Source of the DNA: Arion vulgaris | Lineage: Eukaryota; Mollusca; Gastropoda; Stylommatophora; Arionidae | DNA length: 64,000 nucleotides | NCBI GenBank assembly: GCA_020796225.1 | Contig: CM036755.1 | Span: forward strand, 65,850,049-65,914,048 | Direction of reading: 5' to 3' | Shown here: one piece after another, positions 52,601 to 60,064 of the stretch | Numbering within the stretch: position 1 is the first letter of the stretch | How the letters are laid out: each line of letters opens with the position of its first letter | Program-made: the position numbers and the translations under genes | Notes under the pieces: model-generated | Seen by the model: the letters and a program-made list of their open reading frames with translations, nothing else | The model's database searches: none | Told to the model about the DNA's origin: nothing

Positions 52601-54968
52601 ACGTACAATCGCTCTTAGGCTGAGATCACATACAAATCACAAAGAATGATTTAACAAGTGGTCGACATGGAGCGTTCGTATCGGTTAGTGCCATTAGGGA
52701 TTTATTGTCTCACTGTATAAGTTATGTCTGCCGATATATTAACTCTGAATTTTTTCACTTTTAGTGTATCCTTTTCTTGATAAAGGCCATTTGGTCGAAA
52801 CGTCGTTATATACTGGTTTTGTACTTTGGGAAACTACAGTACTTTGTTTTTCACTTGTTCCCTCAGTGATGATGATTACTCTGGTGATAGTGATGATGGT
52901 GACTACGGATTTAATGGAGACAATGGTAATGATGTTGATGATGGTAATGATGATGACAGTGGGGATAGTGATGATGGTGACTAGGGTTTTGATAATGACA
53001 ATGGTAGTGATGTTGATGATGGTGATGATTTATTGATTTAATGATAGGACCATCATCATTGCACTTCGGGGAGTAACCATGTGTGCTCCAATCTCTTTCT
53101 TACACAGGAAGATCTAAACAGAGTGCACGAAACCGTAGCAGCCGGAGTGTCCCCTTTGTAATTTAGAACATGGTAAAAATATTTATAGAAATTTTATTTT
53201 TTAATCTTTCTAATTATTTGTGCCCGGGCTGCGCCTTTTCAGCCTACTCTTCTCGATTTTGAACTGACAAGGGATCCTTGATAAAACTATAAACAAAGCA
53301 ACACTTGTGCCAATCTTAAAAACCTGTGCACTGGAGACAATAGACAGTTATCCAACTTCCTCTATCCATGCCTACACTGATGGTTCAGCTTTCAAAGCCA
53401 CTATTTACGCTGGCTGCGGCATATACCTGAAATATCCAGATGGAACTACCTATAGTTACTGTGCTCCTTGTGGTAATATATGTTCCAACTATGAGGCAGA
53501 GATTATAGCCATAAAGACCGCTGTTGAACTAGTCCCCCAGGAGTTTGAACTTGGAGAGAATATTGTCCAAGACATGATAGTATTCACTGACTCACAGTCC
53601 ACACTACACGCTTTAGAAGAACAGCAGAATCAGTCAAGCGAGATCCAGTCATTGGCATCAGTCATCCACAATCTGATTTCCTCCTTTGATATTAATGTCA
53701 TTCTACAGTGGATCCATGGGAATACAAATATCCCAGGAAATGACAAGGCAGATCATCTAGCTAAACAGGGATCATCAAAACCACAAATAGACAAACATGT
53801 TAGCATACAAAGTATAAAACAGATTCTGAAAAAACAACTCCAGAGAAGATTGGCTGAACCGATGGGCTATGGGGATGACTGGTCGGGAAATGTATGCAGA
53901 GATGAATAGACCAAACCCTAAGGAAAATATAAATCTACTACAACGAAAAGATCAAACTATCTACAGTTAAGAACAGGACATGTTGGACTGAATTACCATC
54001 TACACAGAATAAACCCCACACACCTACCACACTGTAGAAAGTGCATTCATTCATGTGAGACAGTACAGCATATCTTGCTTGAATGCCCTGGACTAAATAA
54101 AGCTAGACAAGAACTCCCCCCACCACACCCATCTGTTCATAATATCCTTTACACCAGTCTTCCACAATTACAGAACACATGCAGATTCTACAAACCGGCA
54201 TTGGCTGCCCAAGAGTGAAAACTCGCAGCCCTAGTTAGAAAAAGAAGAACTGCCAAGGATTCTTTTAAATGATCAACTTGAACACATAACCTACGTTTTA
54301 TCGTCCATCTCCGATAGAACGGGTTCGTTCTCACCTACAATACAATCAGAGATATAGAAACAATATCATGATTGCTCCACGTTGTAAACGAACTAAGTAC
54401 TTTTAGAACGAAAGGCTAGCATCTTATCTCTACATCACAGAGAACCCTGACGGTCAAGATGAAGGTGAATGTGGTTGTGATAATTGGGATGAGAAAGAAG
54501 ACGGTGGTGATTCTGTCGTCGTTGAAACTGGTAGTAATGATGGCGATGATAATAATTGTGATGGTGGGAGAGACGTTTGTTGGTGTCGATGACCATAATC
54601 ATGATGGCGATGATAATAATTGTGATGGTGTGAGAAATGTTGTTGGTGTCAATGACCATGATGATGATGACAACCTTACCTGGAATAGCAATAACATTAG
54701 CCACCAAATCAAAAACAGCGATGGTCATTATCAAAACCCTTGTAGGGTTCTTCTTGAACTTTCTCGAATATACGGACAAAACTATGGAGTTGCCAATGAG
54801 GCCAGCCAGCGCGACAGTAATCAAAAATGTCATCGCAGGAATCATAGTAATAGTGGTTTGATCTTGCAGCTGCTGTAGATAGCGAAGACGTTCTGCTTCT
54901 GATACAACAGAATTGTTTTTTGTGATATTTGATGTTGGTATCATTGTTGAATTTACTGTCTCTGCCAT
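38607..54968 (-). CDS. Receptor B: intact rhodopsin-like 7TM GPCR gene, three coding exons
   Basis: Seen: joining 54968-54680, 52326-52200 and 40653-38607 gives an unbroken 820-residue reading with consensus splice sites (GTAAGG/CTGCAG, GTATGT/TTGCAG). Domains: N-terminus of about 40 residues with sequons NST, NIT, NNS; TM1 (GLIGNS); TM2 (IAVFDLVANVIAIP); ECL1 with WNFDNPPLC; TM3 ending VVRYRKLC; TM4; TM5 (AAVPLLILYI); an intracellular loop of roughly 430 residues; TM6 (ILISAVYAIGFLPYIALSFF); TM7 (NSAANPIIYSL); and a short tail NFRRECIQLFRCR whose cysteine could be palmitoylated. Known: class A GPCR at the plasma membrane. Inference: the ligand is unidentified; the large loop suggests extensive cytoplasmic regulation. 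Odd: VRY instead of D/ERY, no Trp in TM4, a tandem 8-residue repeat in the loop, and introns of 2.4 and 11.5 kb packed with transposons. Confidence 0.92.
39717..39980 (-). repeat. Coding 24-bp minisatellite: 11 octapeptide units in receptor B loop
   Basis: Eleven in-frame units of 8 residues follow one another with no spacer. Examples in order are TFEKTGTD, TFVDTEGD, ACIQTEGS, TFYQTEGD, IFVRTDGG, IFVPTEGD and TCVQTNCD. The consensus is (T/I)-F-V-x-T-E-G-D, alternating a hydrophobic pair with an acidic/Thr half. Units have diverged by substitution but never by frame, which suggests selection for the reading frame. Each unit offers a Thr followed by acidic residues, a CK2-like context. Receptor A has no such block. 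Confidence 0.9.
40788..40960 (+). repeat. Unnamed 150-bp repeat, copy 2
   Basis: See 34165-34320; shares CGGTGTAGGACAGGTGGGAC and TTTATGCCCATAGCA. In receptor B intron 2. Confidence 0.6.
40980..41300 (-). pseudogene. LINE C-terminal fragment
   Basis: Antisense blocks shared with 14580-14870: GTGTCCTATCCAGCG, TCTTCATTTGTTACCCTATC, ATACCATCTTATACCAGC. Confidence 0.5.
41300..41535 (+). pseudogene. LINE ORF2 C-terminal fragment
   Basis: GTRKRERPKTTLRRTILQES, KLLGCKTIRDLQLLATNRI, TWRSKTSALCA then stop. The RxRPK..W..... A.DR..WR pattern is recognisable. Confidence 0.6.
41598..42125 (+). mobile_element. Long S2-type element (about 525 bp)
   Basis: CGCCCGAGTGGTTACCGGGC, core CGAATGTCGTAAGAGGCGAG, then a block unlike S2 (GAGAACGGATGCACCAGGCC, ACCATCACGAGGGTGACC, GACGACTGCCTTTATTAGGG), ending GCAGAAGATGAAGAAG. 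Counterpart of 5345-5855. Confidence 0.75.
42313..42810 (+). mobile_element. S1 SINE split by a complete S2
   Basis: Box A-like GTGGCTAAGTGG, box B GGTTCGAATCC, break at 42437, resuming TTGCTGCAGCTGCGG, and end CATATGGGGTAAAACCCGC. Confidence 0.9.
42438..42695 (+). mobile_element. S2 SINE nested in S1, with target duplication
   Basis: CGCCCGGGTTGCAGTGGTTA to AAAGAAGAAGAAG, flanked by TTGCTGCAGC at 42428-42437 and 42696-42705. Confidence 0.92.
43066..43985 (+). mobile_element. Penelope-like element copy 1, 3' part with GIY-YIG endonuclease
   Basis: Translation in two frames gives a linker (PLVAYRRDRSLKDMLLHS), a Cys-rich finger (CGRRRCNTCAYV), then IYAIICKRCNKAYIGETG, RLSDRFAQHLRDIRQ, ATHFNDTGH and LENRLISLYGTLRPRGLN. 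These are the GIY, YIG, Arg, His and Glu landmarks of the GIY-YIG nuclease at the C-terminus of Penelope-like reverse transcriptases. A one-base loss near 43471 breaks the frame relative to copy 2. The 3' flank ends in the terminal motif at 43886-43985. No reverse transcriptase domain is present, so it is 5'-truncated. Confidence 0.85.
43886..43985 (+). repeat. Penelope terminal motif, copy 5 (attached to GIY-YIG copy 1)
   Basis: CTTGATAAAGGCC, TTGTTGGTCGAAACGCTGCTG, then TTTGTAAAACTACAGTAC about 230 bp after the GIY-YIG coding region. It links the solitary motifs to this element class. Confidence 0.75.
44028..44415 (+). repeat. About 145-bp tandem repeat, three copies
   Basis: Units contain CATCTCCAGGCCGAAGTCCG, CTAAAATATG, CCAAGTTCAAAAG, GTACGAGCGTCCGCGAACAA and AACAGTGGTGG. 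Directly follows Penelope copy 1. Confidence 0.85.
44416..45540. other. Unassigned, relatively GC-rich block with short duplications
   Basis: No frame with a recognisable domain. Contains paired motifs: GGTGCATCC-GAACGG/GAGTGCATCCC near 44440 and 44610, and TTTTGGTTGGGGACAATCAA (45100) with TTTTGGCTGGGGACAGCCAA (45285). It precedes the LINE tail at 45541 and could be upstream sequence of it. Confidence 0.4.
45541..45870 (+). pseudogene. LINE C-terminus, frameshifted copy
   Basis: Same family as 33740-34021: RLRTGHSKFRVHMFR, FKIDTTSLCPCK, then shifted frames through GCAGAGCACGTACTGCAAGA and AGAAGCTGTACGGAGA. A GAGAGAGA tract follows. Confidence 0.7.
45900..46355 (-). mobile_element. S5 SINE
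   Basis: ATTGATTGATTGATAGGA at the left is the minus-strand tail; head on minus GGTGTAGATGTTAGGAGC. Body shares GAGTAACCATGTGTGCTC. Confidence 0.8.
46385..47551 (+). repeat. About 64-bp minisatellite, about 18 copies
   Basis: CCAGTACTAAGTCATCGAAC, CCTACCTTAGTCGTACTTGT, GACATTCCTGGTAAAGGGTT, TTAG repeated at high identity. Two interspersed variants (GTACTTG and GTCTCTTG) show a patchy higher-order order. In receptor B intron 2. Confidence 0.95.
47552..47800 (-). mobile_element. S1 SINE
   Basis: Minus strand GTGGCTAAGTGTTTAAGCCC, box B GGTTCGAATCC, CTAGGAATGTTGTTGGAGC, CATATGGGGTAAAACCCGG. Starts at the array end. Confidence 0.85.
47920..48010 (-). repeat. LINE 3' end fragment
   Basis: Minus-strand CGCTGTGATGCAAAACAGGA and TTCGAGAAAAAGAAAAT, as after the LINE tails near 22440 and 59755. 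Confidence 0.5.
48145..48570 (+). pseudogene. LINE ORF2 C-terminal fragment, open for 129 codons
   Basis: KMTKDIESKLNAFENRCLRK, IMNIKWNEFRRSDEIRDMSG, RRWRYVGHTLRRND, ALKWDAKGSRKRGRPKETLK, RVAQDRAVWRNYLQALCNV then stop. This is the thumb-to-C-terminus part of a non-LTR reverse transcriptase; no catalytic domain is present. The stop is the natural end, so the fragment is a 5'-truncated insertion. Copy with stops at 30400-30815. The uninterrupted frame suggests a recent insertion. Confidence 0.85.
48590..49010 (-). pseudogene. LINE C-terminal fragment
   Basis: Minus strand includes AAGAAGAGACCGGTTAC, TTCATCAAGAAACAATAAAT, CCACGCAAAAGGTGG and TGACAAACCTGGACACTGAC. Same family as 22120-22465. Directly abuts the LINE at 48145-48570 tail to tail. 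Confidence 0.65.
49235..49430 (+). pseudogene. LINE ORF2 C-terminal fragment
   Basis: Reading frame GRRHTGKRRRGRPRRRWIQD, VTDGLNMTAAEAGHLAYGRE, then stop region and ATGATGATGAG. Confidence 0.7.
49440..49870 (+). pseudogene. LINE C-terminal fragment (family Q)
   Basis: MRCLRKAVNKTRRDHIRNEE, IRRTVGITPAIRFIEKQRLK, WFGHLVRMNPN, GKDKPRKR then stop, followed by AAGAAAGAAAGA. Antisense partner at 55790-56085 is the same sequence family. Confidence 0.75.
49890..50430. other. No recognised feature apart from a short (TC)n tract
   Basis: (CT)n at about 50167-50198; otherwise nothing supported. Confidence 0.4.
50430..50521 (-). mobile_element. S2 SINE 5' fragment
   Basis: Minus strand CGCCGAGTGGTTACCGAGGC, CCACGCATGTCGTAAGAAGC. 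Confidence 0.7.
50655..51665 (+). repeat. 46-bp minisatellite, about 22 copies
   Basis: TAATGACATATAATGTGACC, AAACTTCATACCTACTCTGT, GTTAAC repeated. The first four units read ATATGACCAAACGTC, later ones ATGTGACCAAACTTC. A GTACC deletion variant recurs at intervals, pointing to block duplication. Confidence 0.95.
51725..51985 (-). mobile_element. S3 SINE
   Basis: Minus strand TGTGTTGCCAAGGCAAAGGG, AAGGGATGTCGTAGTAGACG, TAGGTGCATAACTGGCACAA, AAGTGGTCGATGTGGAGC. Confidence 0.8.
52200..52326 (-). CDS. Receptor B exon 2 (ECL1, TM3)
   Basis: A 127-nt exon between CTGCAG and GTATGT. It reads DIYDMFHIWNF, DNPPLCRARLF, then TM3 ending AVAVVR, and joins exon 1 (AIPG) and exon 3 (YRKLC) in frame. Same length, phases and motif order as receptor A exon 2. 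It is too short to stand out as an open frame and is found by homology to A. Confidence 0.9.
52425..52690 (+). mobile_element. S3 SINE in receptor B intron 1
   Basis: GTTGACTGGCCTCGCAAGGG, AGGCATTTCGTAAGAGGCGA, GTAGGTGCATAACTGGCACA, AACAAGTGGTCGACATGGAG. Confidence 0.8.
52776..52862 (+). repeat. Penelope-type terminal motif, copy 6
   Basis: CTTGATAAAGGCC, ATTTGGTCGAAACGTCG, then TTTTGTACTTTGGGAAACTA and CAGTACTTTGT. In receptor B intron 1. Confidence 0.65.
52866..53030 (+). repeat. (GATGATGGT)n degenerate array
   Basis: GATGATGGTGACTA and GACAATGGTAATGATGTTG units; two about 75-bp higher-order repeats. Confidence 0.85.
53030..54450 (-). mobile_element. S5 SINE split by a LINE insertion
   Basis: Left part has GAGTAACCATGTGTGCTCC and TTCTCGATTTTGAACTG; right part resumes TGCCAAGGATTCTTTTAAAT and GTTTTATCGTCCATCTCC and ends at the tRNA-like head near 54450. 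Confidence 0.75.
53284..54250 (+). pseudogene. LINE fragment with RNase H domain and C-terminal zinc motif
   Basis: The frame ending at 53909 holds an RNase H fold: AYTDGSAF (first Asp), SNYEAEIIA (Glu), FTDSQSTL (Asp), ILQWIHGNTNIPGNDKADHL (final Asp). All four acidic residues are present. After a stop at 53907-53909 another frame continues LRTGHVGLNYHLHRINPTHL, PHCRKCIHSCETVQHILLEC and ends at 54216. RNase H followed by CxxC..H..C is the end of I/R1/Jockey-like non-LTR elements. Flanks TGACAAGGGATCC and TGCCAAGGATTC look like a diverged target duplication. One frame break separates the parts. Confidence 0.85.
54455..54670 (+). repeat. Degenerate (GAT)n-rich tract beside receptor B exon 1
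   Basis: Two copies of ATGGCGATGATAATAATTGT about 60 bp apart, then ATGATGATGA. Starts 10 bp inside the intron, next to the donor. Confidence 0.8.
54680..54968 (-). CDS. Receptor B exon 1 (N-terminus, TM1, TM2)
   Basis: The ATG at 54968 (context CACCAATATGG) is preceded in frame by a TAA seven codons upstream, which fixes the start if no upstream splice joins in. It encodes 96 residues: a sequon-rich tail, a short Gln-rich stretch (LRYLQQLQDQ), TM1 and TM2, then the donor GTAAGG after the first base of a codon. LINE-derived sequence begins within about 60 bp upstream of the ATG, so the promoter is either very compact or separated by another intron. Confidence 0.9.
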
Positions 54969-55024
54969 ATTGGTGTTAGTTTTGTTGATTTATTCACAAA
55001 TATTGAACTGCTTTCTGGAACATT

Positions 55025-55510
55025 TGGTGGAGTTAGCTGACGCACTGTCAGTTGAGATCAGAATGAGAGTTATTCAGTGCTACATAGAACCAATACTAAC
55101 ATATGGATGGGAGTTATGGACAATACACACACGGATCGAAAAATCTCTGGGAGCCACAGAGATGTGGTTTTATAGAAGAATGATGAGAATCCCACGGACT
55201 GCTAAAATGACTAATGTGGAGGAGTTGAATGAGGTCAAGACACAGAGAAAACGTATTGTCAATATAAGAAAGAGGCAAGCATCATTTTTCAGACATTAGA
55301 TGAGGAAGTCAGGTATAGAAAACATTGTAACAACCGGTAAAAATCGAAAGTAGACGAGACAGAGAAAGACAGAGAAAAGAAAATTTGGGATAGCCTGACT
55401 TCATGACAGAGAAGAGCGACAATATCTGAGATGATAGCTAACACCAGAGACTTGTGAAGATCCGTCACCGTCTAGCTAGCCTGCACGGCACTTGATGATG
55501 ATGATATCTT
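55025..55510 (+). pseudogene. LINE C-terminal fragment (TAKMTNVE family)
   Basis: LADALSVEIRMRVIQCYIEP, ILTYGWELWTIHTRIEKSLG, ATEMWFYRRMMRIPRTAKMT, NVEELNE, then shifted frames. Lies head to head with receptor B. Confidence 0.8.
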
Positions 55511-55559
55511 GCACACAATTACGCTGCTTCACTGTTTCGATAAAACATTGTTTTGTTTC

Positions 55560-55750
55560 TTGATTGCCTTATTGTGTTTCTCGATAGCTTTATTTATTTG
55601 TTTAGCGCTCACATAGCTATTCTATACTTGTATTCAACTATTGATGTGGAGACGGAACTTGATCTGAAACATTATTTGTTTAGCGCTCACATAGCTATTC
55701 TATACTTGTATTCAACTATTGATGTGAGAGTACTTGATCTGAAACAGAAA
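55560..55750 (+). repeat. About 67-bp tandem duplication
   Basis: TTTAGCGCTCACATAGCTAT, TCTATACTTGTATTCAACTA, TTGATGTG appears twice (about 55595 and 55675). Confidence 0.85.
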
Positions 55751-55789
55751 TTAGTACTAGATAATGGTATACAACACCAGACATTGATC

Positions 55790-56085
55790 TTTCTTTCTTT
55801 TTTCTGTTGTCCTTCTCTGCTTTTTTGCCGCTAGGCGTAGCAGGTTTATCTGATGATCGGTTTCCGAGATAATTCAAGCTCGGTCGCTTGATATGTTGTG
55901 GTATTGTGGAGTTTTAAGATGTCTGTAACTCCATCAACCCATCTTTTCTTGGTCTGCCCTTTCCTCTTGATGATTCCATTTTCAGGTTGCACGCTCTTGC
56001 AACTGGTGTATTCGGTTCATTCTGACCAAGTGGCCAAACCATTTGAGTCTCTGTTTTTCAATAAATCTAATAGCAGGTGTTGATA
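55790..56085 (-). pseudogene. LINE C-terminal fragment (family Q)
   Basis: Minus-strand sense matches 49630-49870 (CTCAAATGGTTTGGCCACTT, CTTGCAAGAGCGTGCAACCT, AAAACTCCACAATACCACA). Confidence 0.75.
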
Positions 56086-56725
56086 TTGATAAGTGCTTTT
56101 ATTATAGCACTTTTGTGAATACAGACACATTGATGAATTTTAGTACTAGAACATTTTATATATATATGTCACATTAATGAATTTCAGTACTAGAACATTT
56201 TATATATATGTCACATTGATGAATTTTAGTACTAGAACATTTATATATAGTCACATTGATGAATTTAGTACTAGAACATTTTATATATATATATGTCACA
56301 TTAATGAATTTCAGTACTAGAACATTTTATATATATGTCACATTGATGAATTTTAGTACTAGAACATTTTATATATATATATGTCACATTAATGATTTCA
56401 GTATAGAACATTTTATATATATGTCACATTGATGAATTTCAGTACTAGAACATTTTATATATGTCACATTGATGAATTTCAGTACTAGACATTTTTATAT
56501 ATATATATGTCACATTGATGAATTTCAGTACTAGAACATTTTATATATATATATATGACACATTGATGAATTTCAGTACTAGAACATTTTATATATATAT
56601 ATGTCACATTGATGAATTTCAGTACTATTTAGTACTAGAACATTTTATATGTATATGTCACATTGATGAATTTTAGTACTAGAACATTTTATGTAAATGT
56701 CACATTGATGAATTTTAGTACTAGA

Positions 56726-56756
<31 letters not shown>

Positions 56757-57215
56757 GTCACATTGATGAATTTTAGTATTAGAACATTTTATATATATGT
56801 CACATTGATGAATGTTAGTATTAGAACATTTTATATATATATGTCACATTGATGAATTTTAGTATTAGAACATTTTATATATATGTCATATTGATGAATT
56901 TTAGTACTAGAACATTTTATATATATATGTCATGTTGATGAATTTAGTATAGAACAGTATATATATATATATATGTCACATTGATGAATTTTAGTACTAG
57001 AACATTTTATATGTATATGTCACATTGATGAATTTTAGTACTAGAACATTTTATATATATATATATGTCACATTGATGAATTTCAGTACTAGAACATTTA
57101 TATGATATATATGTCACATTGATGAATTTCAGTACTAGAACATTTTATATATATATATATATATGTCACATTGATGAATTTTAGTATTAGAACATTTTAT
57201 GTATATATGAATATA
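56085..57215 (+). repeat. About 45-bp AT-rich minisatellite, about 25 copies
   Basis: TGTCACATTGATGAATTTTA, GTACTAGAACATTTTATATA with a variable (TA)n in every unit. Unit length varies mainly through the (TA)n. Confidence 0.95.
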
Positions 57216-57224
57216 TATTCGCAC

Positions 57225-57440
57225 ACGTATCAAGGTTACCACAAGTCAGTCTCGAACAAAGAGCACGAGCACTCAGATAAAACGGTAACAGACGCAGAGG
57301 ACGACCACGTAAACGGTGGATAGACTGATTATCAGAGACATATTAAATTCCACCTTGTAGATGGCGCATAAGGAGGCTCGCTCCAGTTGTCTCTTTTTTC
57401 GACCTGTCGCCGAAAGACAAAACCGGATTAGAGAATAAAT
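57225..57440 (+). pseudogene. LINE tail fragments
   Basis: GACGCAGAGGACGACCACGT and AAACGGTGGATAGACTG encode RRGRPRKRWID. Then GGAGGCTCGCTCCAG, TTTTTTCGACCTGTCGCCG and AGGATTAGAG-like sequence match the LINE 3' end at 59790-59875. Confidence 0.6.
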
Positions 57441-57444
57441 AAAT

Positions 57445-57700
57445 ATATAAATGTGTGTACTAGAACAGTCTATGCGCAAACAAGACACATCGATAAATGT
57501 GTGTACTAGAATATTCTATGCCAAACAAGACATCGATAAATGTGTACTAGAATAGTCTATGCAAACAGACACATCGATAAATGTGTACTAGATATTCTAG
57601 TAAACAAGACACATCGATAAATGTGTACTAGAACATTCTATGCGCAAACAAGACACATCAATAAATCGGTGTACTAGAACATTTTATGTACAAAACACGT
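57445..57700 (+). repeat. About 47-bp minisatellite, about six copies
   Basis: AAATGTGTGTACTAGAACA, TTCTATGCGCAAACAAGACA, CATCGATA. Shares the GTACTAGAACATT core with the array at 56085-57215. Confidence 0.9.
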
Positions 57701-58600
57701 AAACAAATATATGTACTAAAAGATTTTCTGTACAAGAAGAAATATTAAGAAAGTAGAAAATGTATAAACTCACATTGTACACAAGTTGATGAAAGCATAT
57801 CACAGATTCGGTTGGTACCCGTCGCCGATAGATATGAAAAAAAAAACACACATGACTAAATAGTTGGTACACTTTGACAACTTACAATAAAACTGATTGA
57901 GTACCCCCAACTGTAAAATAATACTTGTTCTCAAACAGATAAATATAAACTATAGAACTACAGACCACTCTGATATCTTTTTATTACAACTGAAGAGTCA
58001 TGGATGTATGTCTACCTGTCCAGTTATCGTTATTGCTCATTGCACAAGAAAGAATATATGTATTGTGCAACTAACTTCGTTGAAATGCTGCTTTAGTCTG
58101 TGCTGGTGAAACGTCGTTGTGTAAACGCTTCAGTGAATATGTCCACAGATAAGACACACCGTGAAGAATGCGCACATTGCCTGTTAAAATGGGGTTTTTT
58201 AGCGTCAAGTAAACATTACAAATTTGAAGCAGGTAGAACTTACTATAAAGCAGGATATACTTTTTAAAGAGGTTTGTTTGGGTTCCACCATGGTTGGTAC
58301 GATATGTATACAATCATCAACATGTGCCGTGCCTATAGATGTCGTTCAATTTATTTGACTAGTATATTAAATGTGGCTCTATTTGGTAGACGGTACCAGA
58401 GTATTCTACTTTGGACACCTGACAAGAATGCCCTGGTATCGTCTACCACAGAGCAACACTGAAAAGTATAACGAGTACTGAAAATAGGAAGACCACTCAA
58501 AAGATAAACGACACCAAGAACAGCCTTAAGAAAATAAATAACAGCTTACAAAGTGCATTATAACAAGCCCACACAATACCACAACATTACCAACTCCTCC
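57700..58600. other. No recognised feature
   Basis: Short frames only, none with domain features. Confidence 0.4.
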
Positions 58601-58629
58601 CCACCACCTAACACATCTATAAAGAAGTA

Positions 58630-58745
58630 AATGGTGGAAAGACAAAGAAGAAGATGTTAAGTGAAGACTAGAACATGCTTCTTCTAAATACAAAGAAGAA
58701 GAAGATGTTAAGTGAAGACTAGAACATGCTTCTTCTAAATACAAA
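58630..58745 (+). repeat. 52-bp tandem duplication
   Basis: GAAGATGTTAAGTGAAGACT, AGAACATGCTTCTTCTAAAT, ACAAAG present twice. Confidence 0.9.
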
Positions 58746-58839
58746 GAAAGTTAAGATTATATCTACTGCTGGCAAAACAAATGTTTTTAAATGTACTTGA
58801 TTGAATTACATAAAGAAACGAAAAGAATAAAGTGGTCGG

Positions 58840-59072
58840 CAACCTAATAAGAATGCAACCAAACTCCACTGTATACAGGGTCTTCTATAACAGAACATCA
58901 GGAAATAAGACGAGAGGCAGACAATGAAAAAGATGGTTAGATGGTATATCAGAATCCGGTCAAAAAGAAAAAAATAACTATCCTCCAAGCTACTAGAACA
59001 GCGCAAGACAAAAACAGAAAACCACGACACTGGGAAACAATCATGCAGCAATCTTACGCGAAAGAAGAAGAT
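58840..59072 (+). pseudogene. LINE ORF2 C-terminus with (AAG)n end
   Basis: Nucleotide match to 12705-12957 (ATACAGGGTCTTCTATAACA, GCGCAAGACAAAAACAGAAA) with a stop at the RGRPRKRW position and one shift. Ends GCGAAAGAAGAAG. Confidence 0.75.
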
Positions 59073-59104
59073 TCATCAATCTAACTTTCTCTATAAGTTG
59101 ATTT

Positions 59105-59280
59105 TTTTTTTCCCTGATCCAGAAGCACTTAAGCTTTCAGTTTCTCGGTTCGGTGTCATGGACATCGTAAATCTGGAGAACCTGTGGTTTTTCTGCCTGC
59201 CCTTGAATTGAACCCACACTCACAGGGAGCTTGTCACCCGTCGTCCAACGAGCTACGAACATGCTGGGCAGGCTGGCCTC
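59105..59280 (-). mobile_element. S4 SINE
   Basis: Minus strand CAGCATGTTCGTAGCTCGTT, box B-like GGTTCAATTC, AAGTGCTTCTGGATCAGG. Confidence 0.75.
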
Positions 59281-59439
59281 TTGATAATTCCACTGCTGTG
59301 AAATTTTGTAATGAAAACCAATTTAAAATGCAAACATATCACCACAAACAAAAAGAGCATTGTTCAAAACAATCTTTATTCCAACATTATACTATCATTG
59401 TCAAACTTAGATGCTGACATAAGTGATAAATAAAACTAG

Positions 59440-59880
59440 TCACGGCAGAGATGAAGTGTCTAGGCAGAACACTGGGAGTAACAAGAAGAGGCCGGTTTAT
59501 GAAGACATCAGGAAAGTGGGTACAAGATCAGTACTAAACTTCATCAAGAAACAACAAATTAAATGGTTCGGCCACATAAACAGATTACCAACAGGCAATG
59601 TTTCTCAAAGAGCAATGTTGCTTCGATACAGTGGATACAAAGCAAAAGGCCGGCTTCCCATCAGGTGGACCTCAGATATAACAGAGGTGACGAAAGATAC
59701 TGTTTATGAAGCGCACACAAAAGCCCGTTCTATAAATATCTTCTTACCCTGAAGCTGTAAGGCACATCAGGACTGGAGAACAGAAAGAAAGACAATGATC
59801 ATAGAGAGGCTCGCTCCAGGTGCCTCCTTTTTCGACCTGACGCTGAAAGGCAAAACAGAATTAGAGAATAGATAGATAGA
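59440..59880 (+). pseudogene. LINE C-terminal fragment plus 3' end
   Basis: TRSVLNFIKKQQIKWFGHIN, RLPTGNVSQRAMLLRY, SGYKAKGRLPIRWTSDITE, VTKDTVYEAHTKA. Then a 3' end with CTGAAAGGCAAAACAGAATT and (GATA)n. Confidence 0.75.
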
Positions 59881-60064
59881 TAGAATCAACAAGCTGATGT
59901 TTTCAAACCTCTTACACTTATTCGCTATTACATCTACGTCAGATTCTAAATGCATCATTTTATTATTTAGTTCTTATATTATGCAGTTCTGTAACCTTTC
60001 TGTTTATCAATGTTTATTGTTTTTTTTTCTTTAACTCAAAGAATACGATAAGCCACCTGATAAA

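Noticed and set aside
54459..54878. 139-codon plus-strand frame opposite receptor B exon 1
   Set aside because: Made of GAT-rich intron repeat and the exon's antisense.
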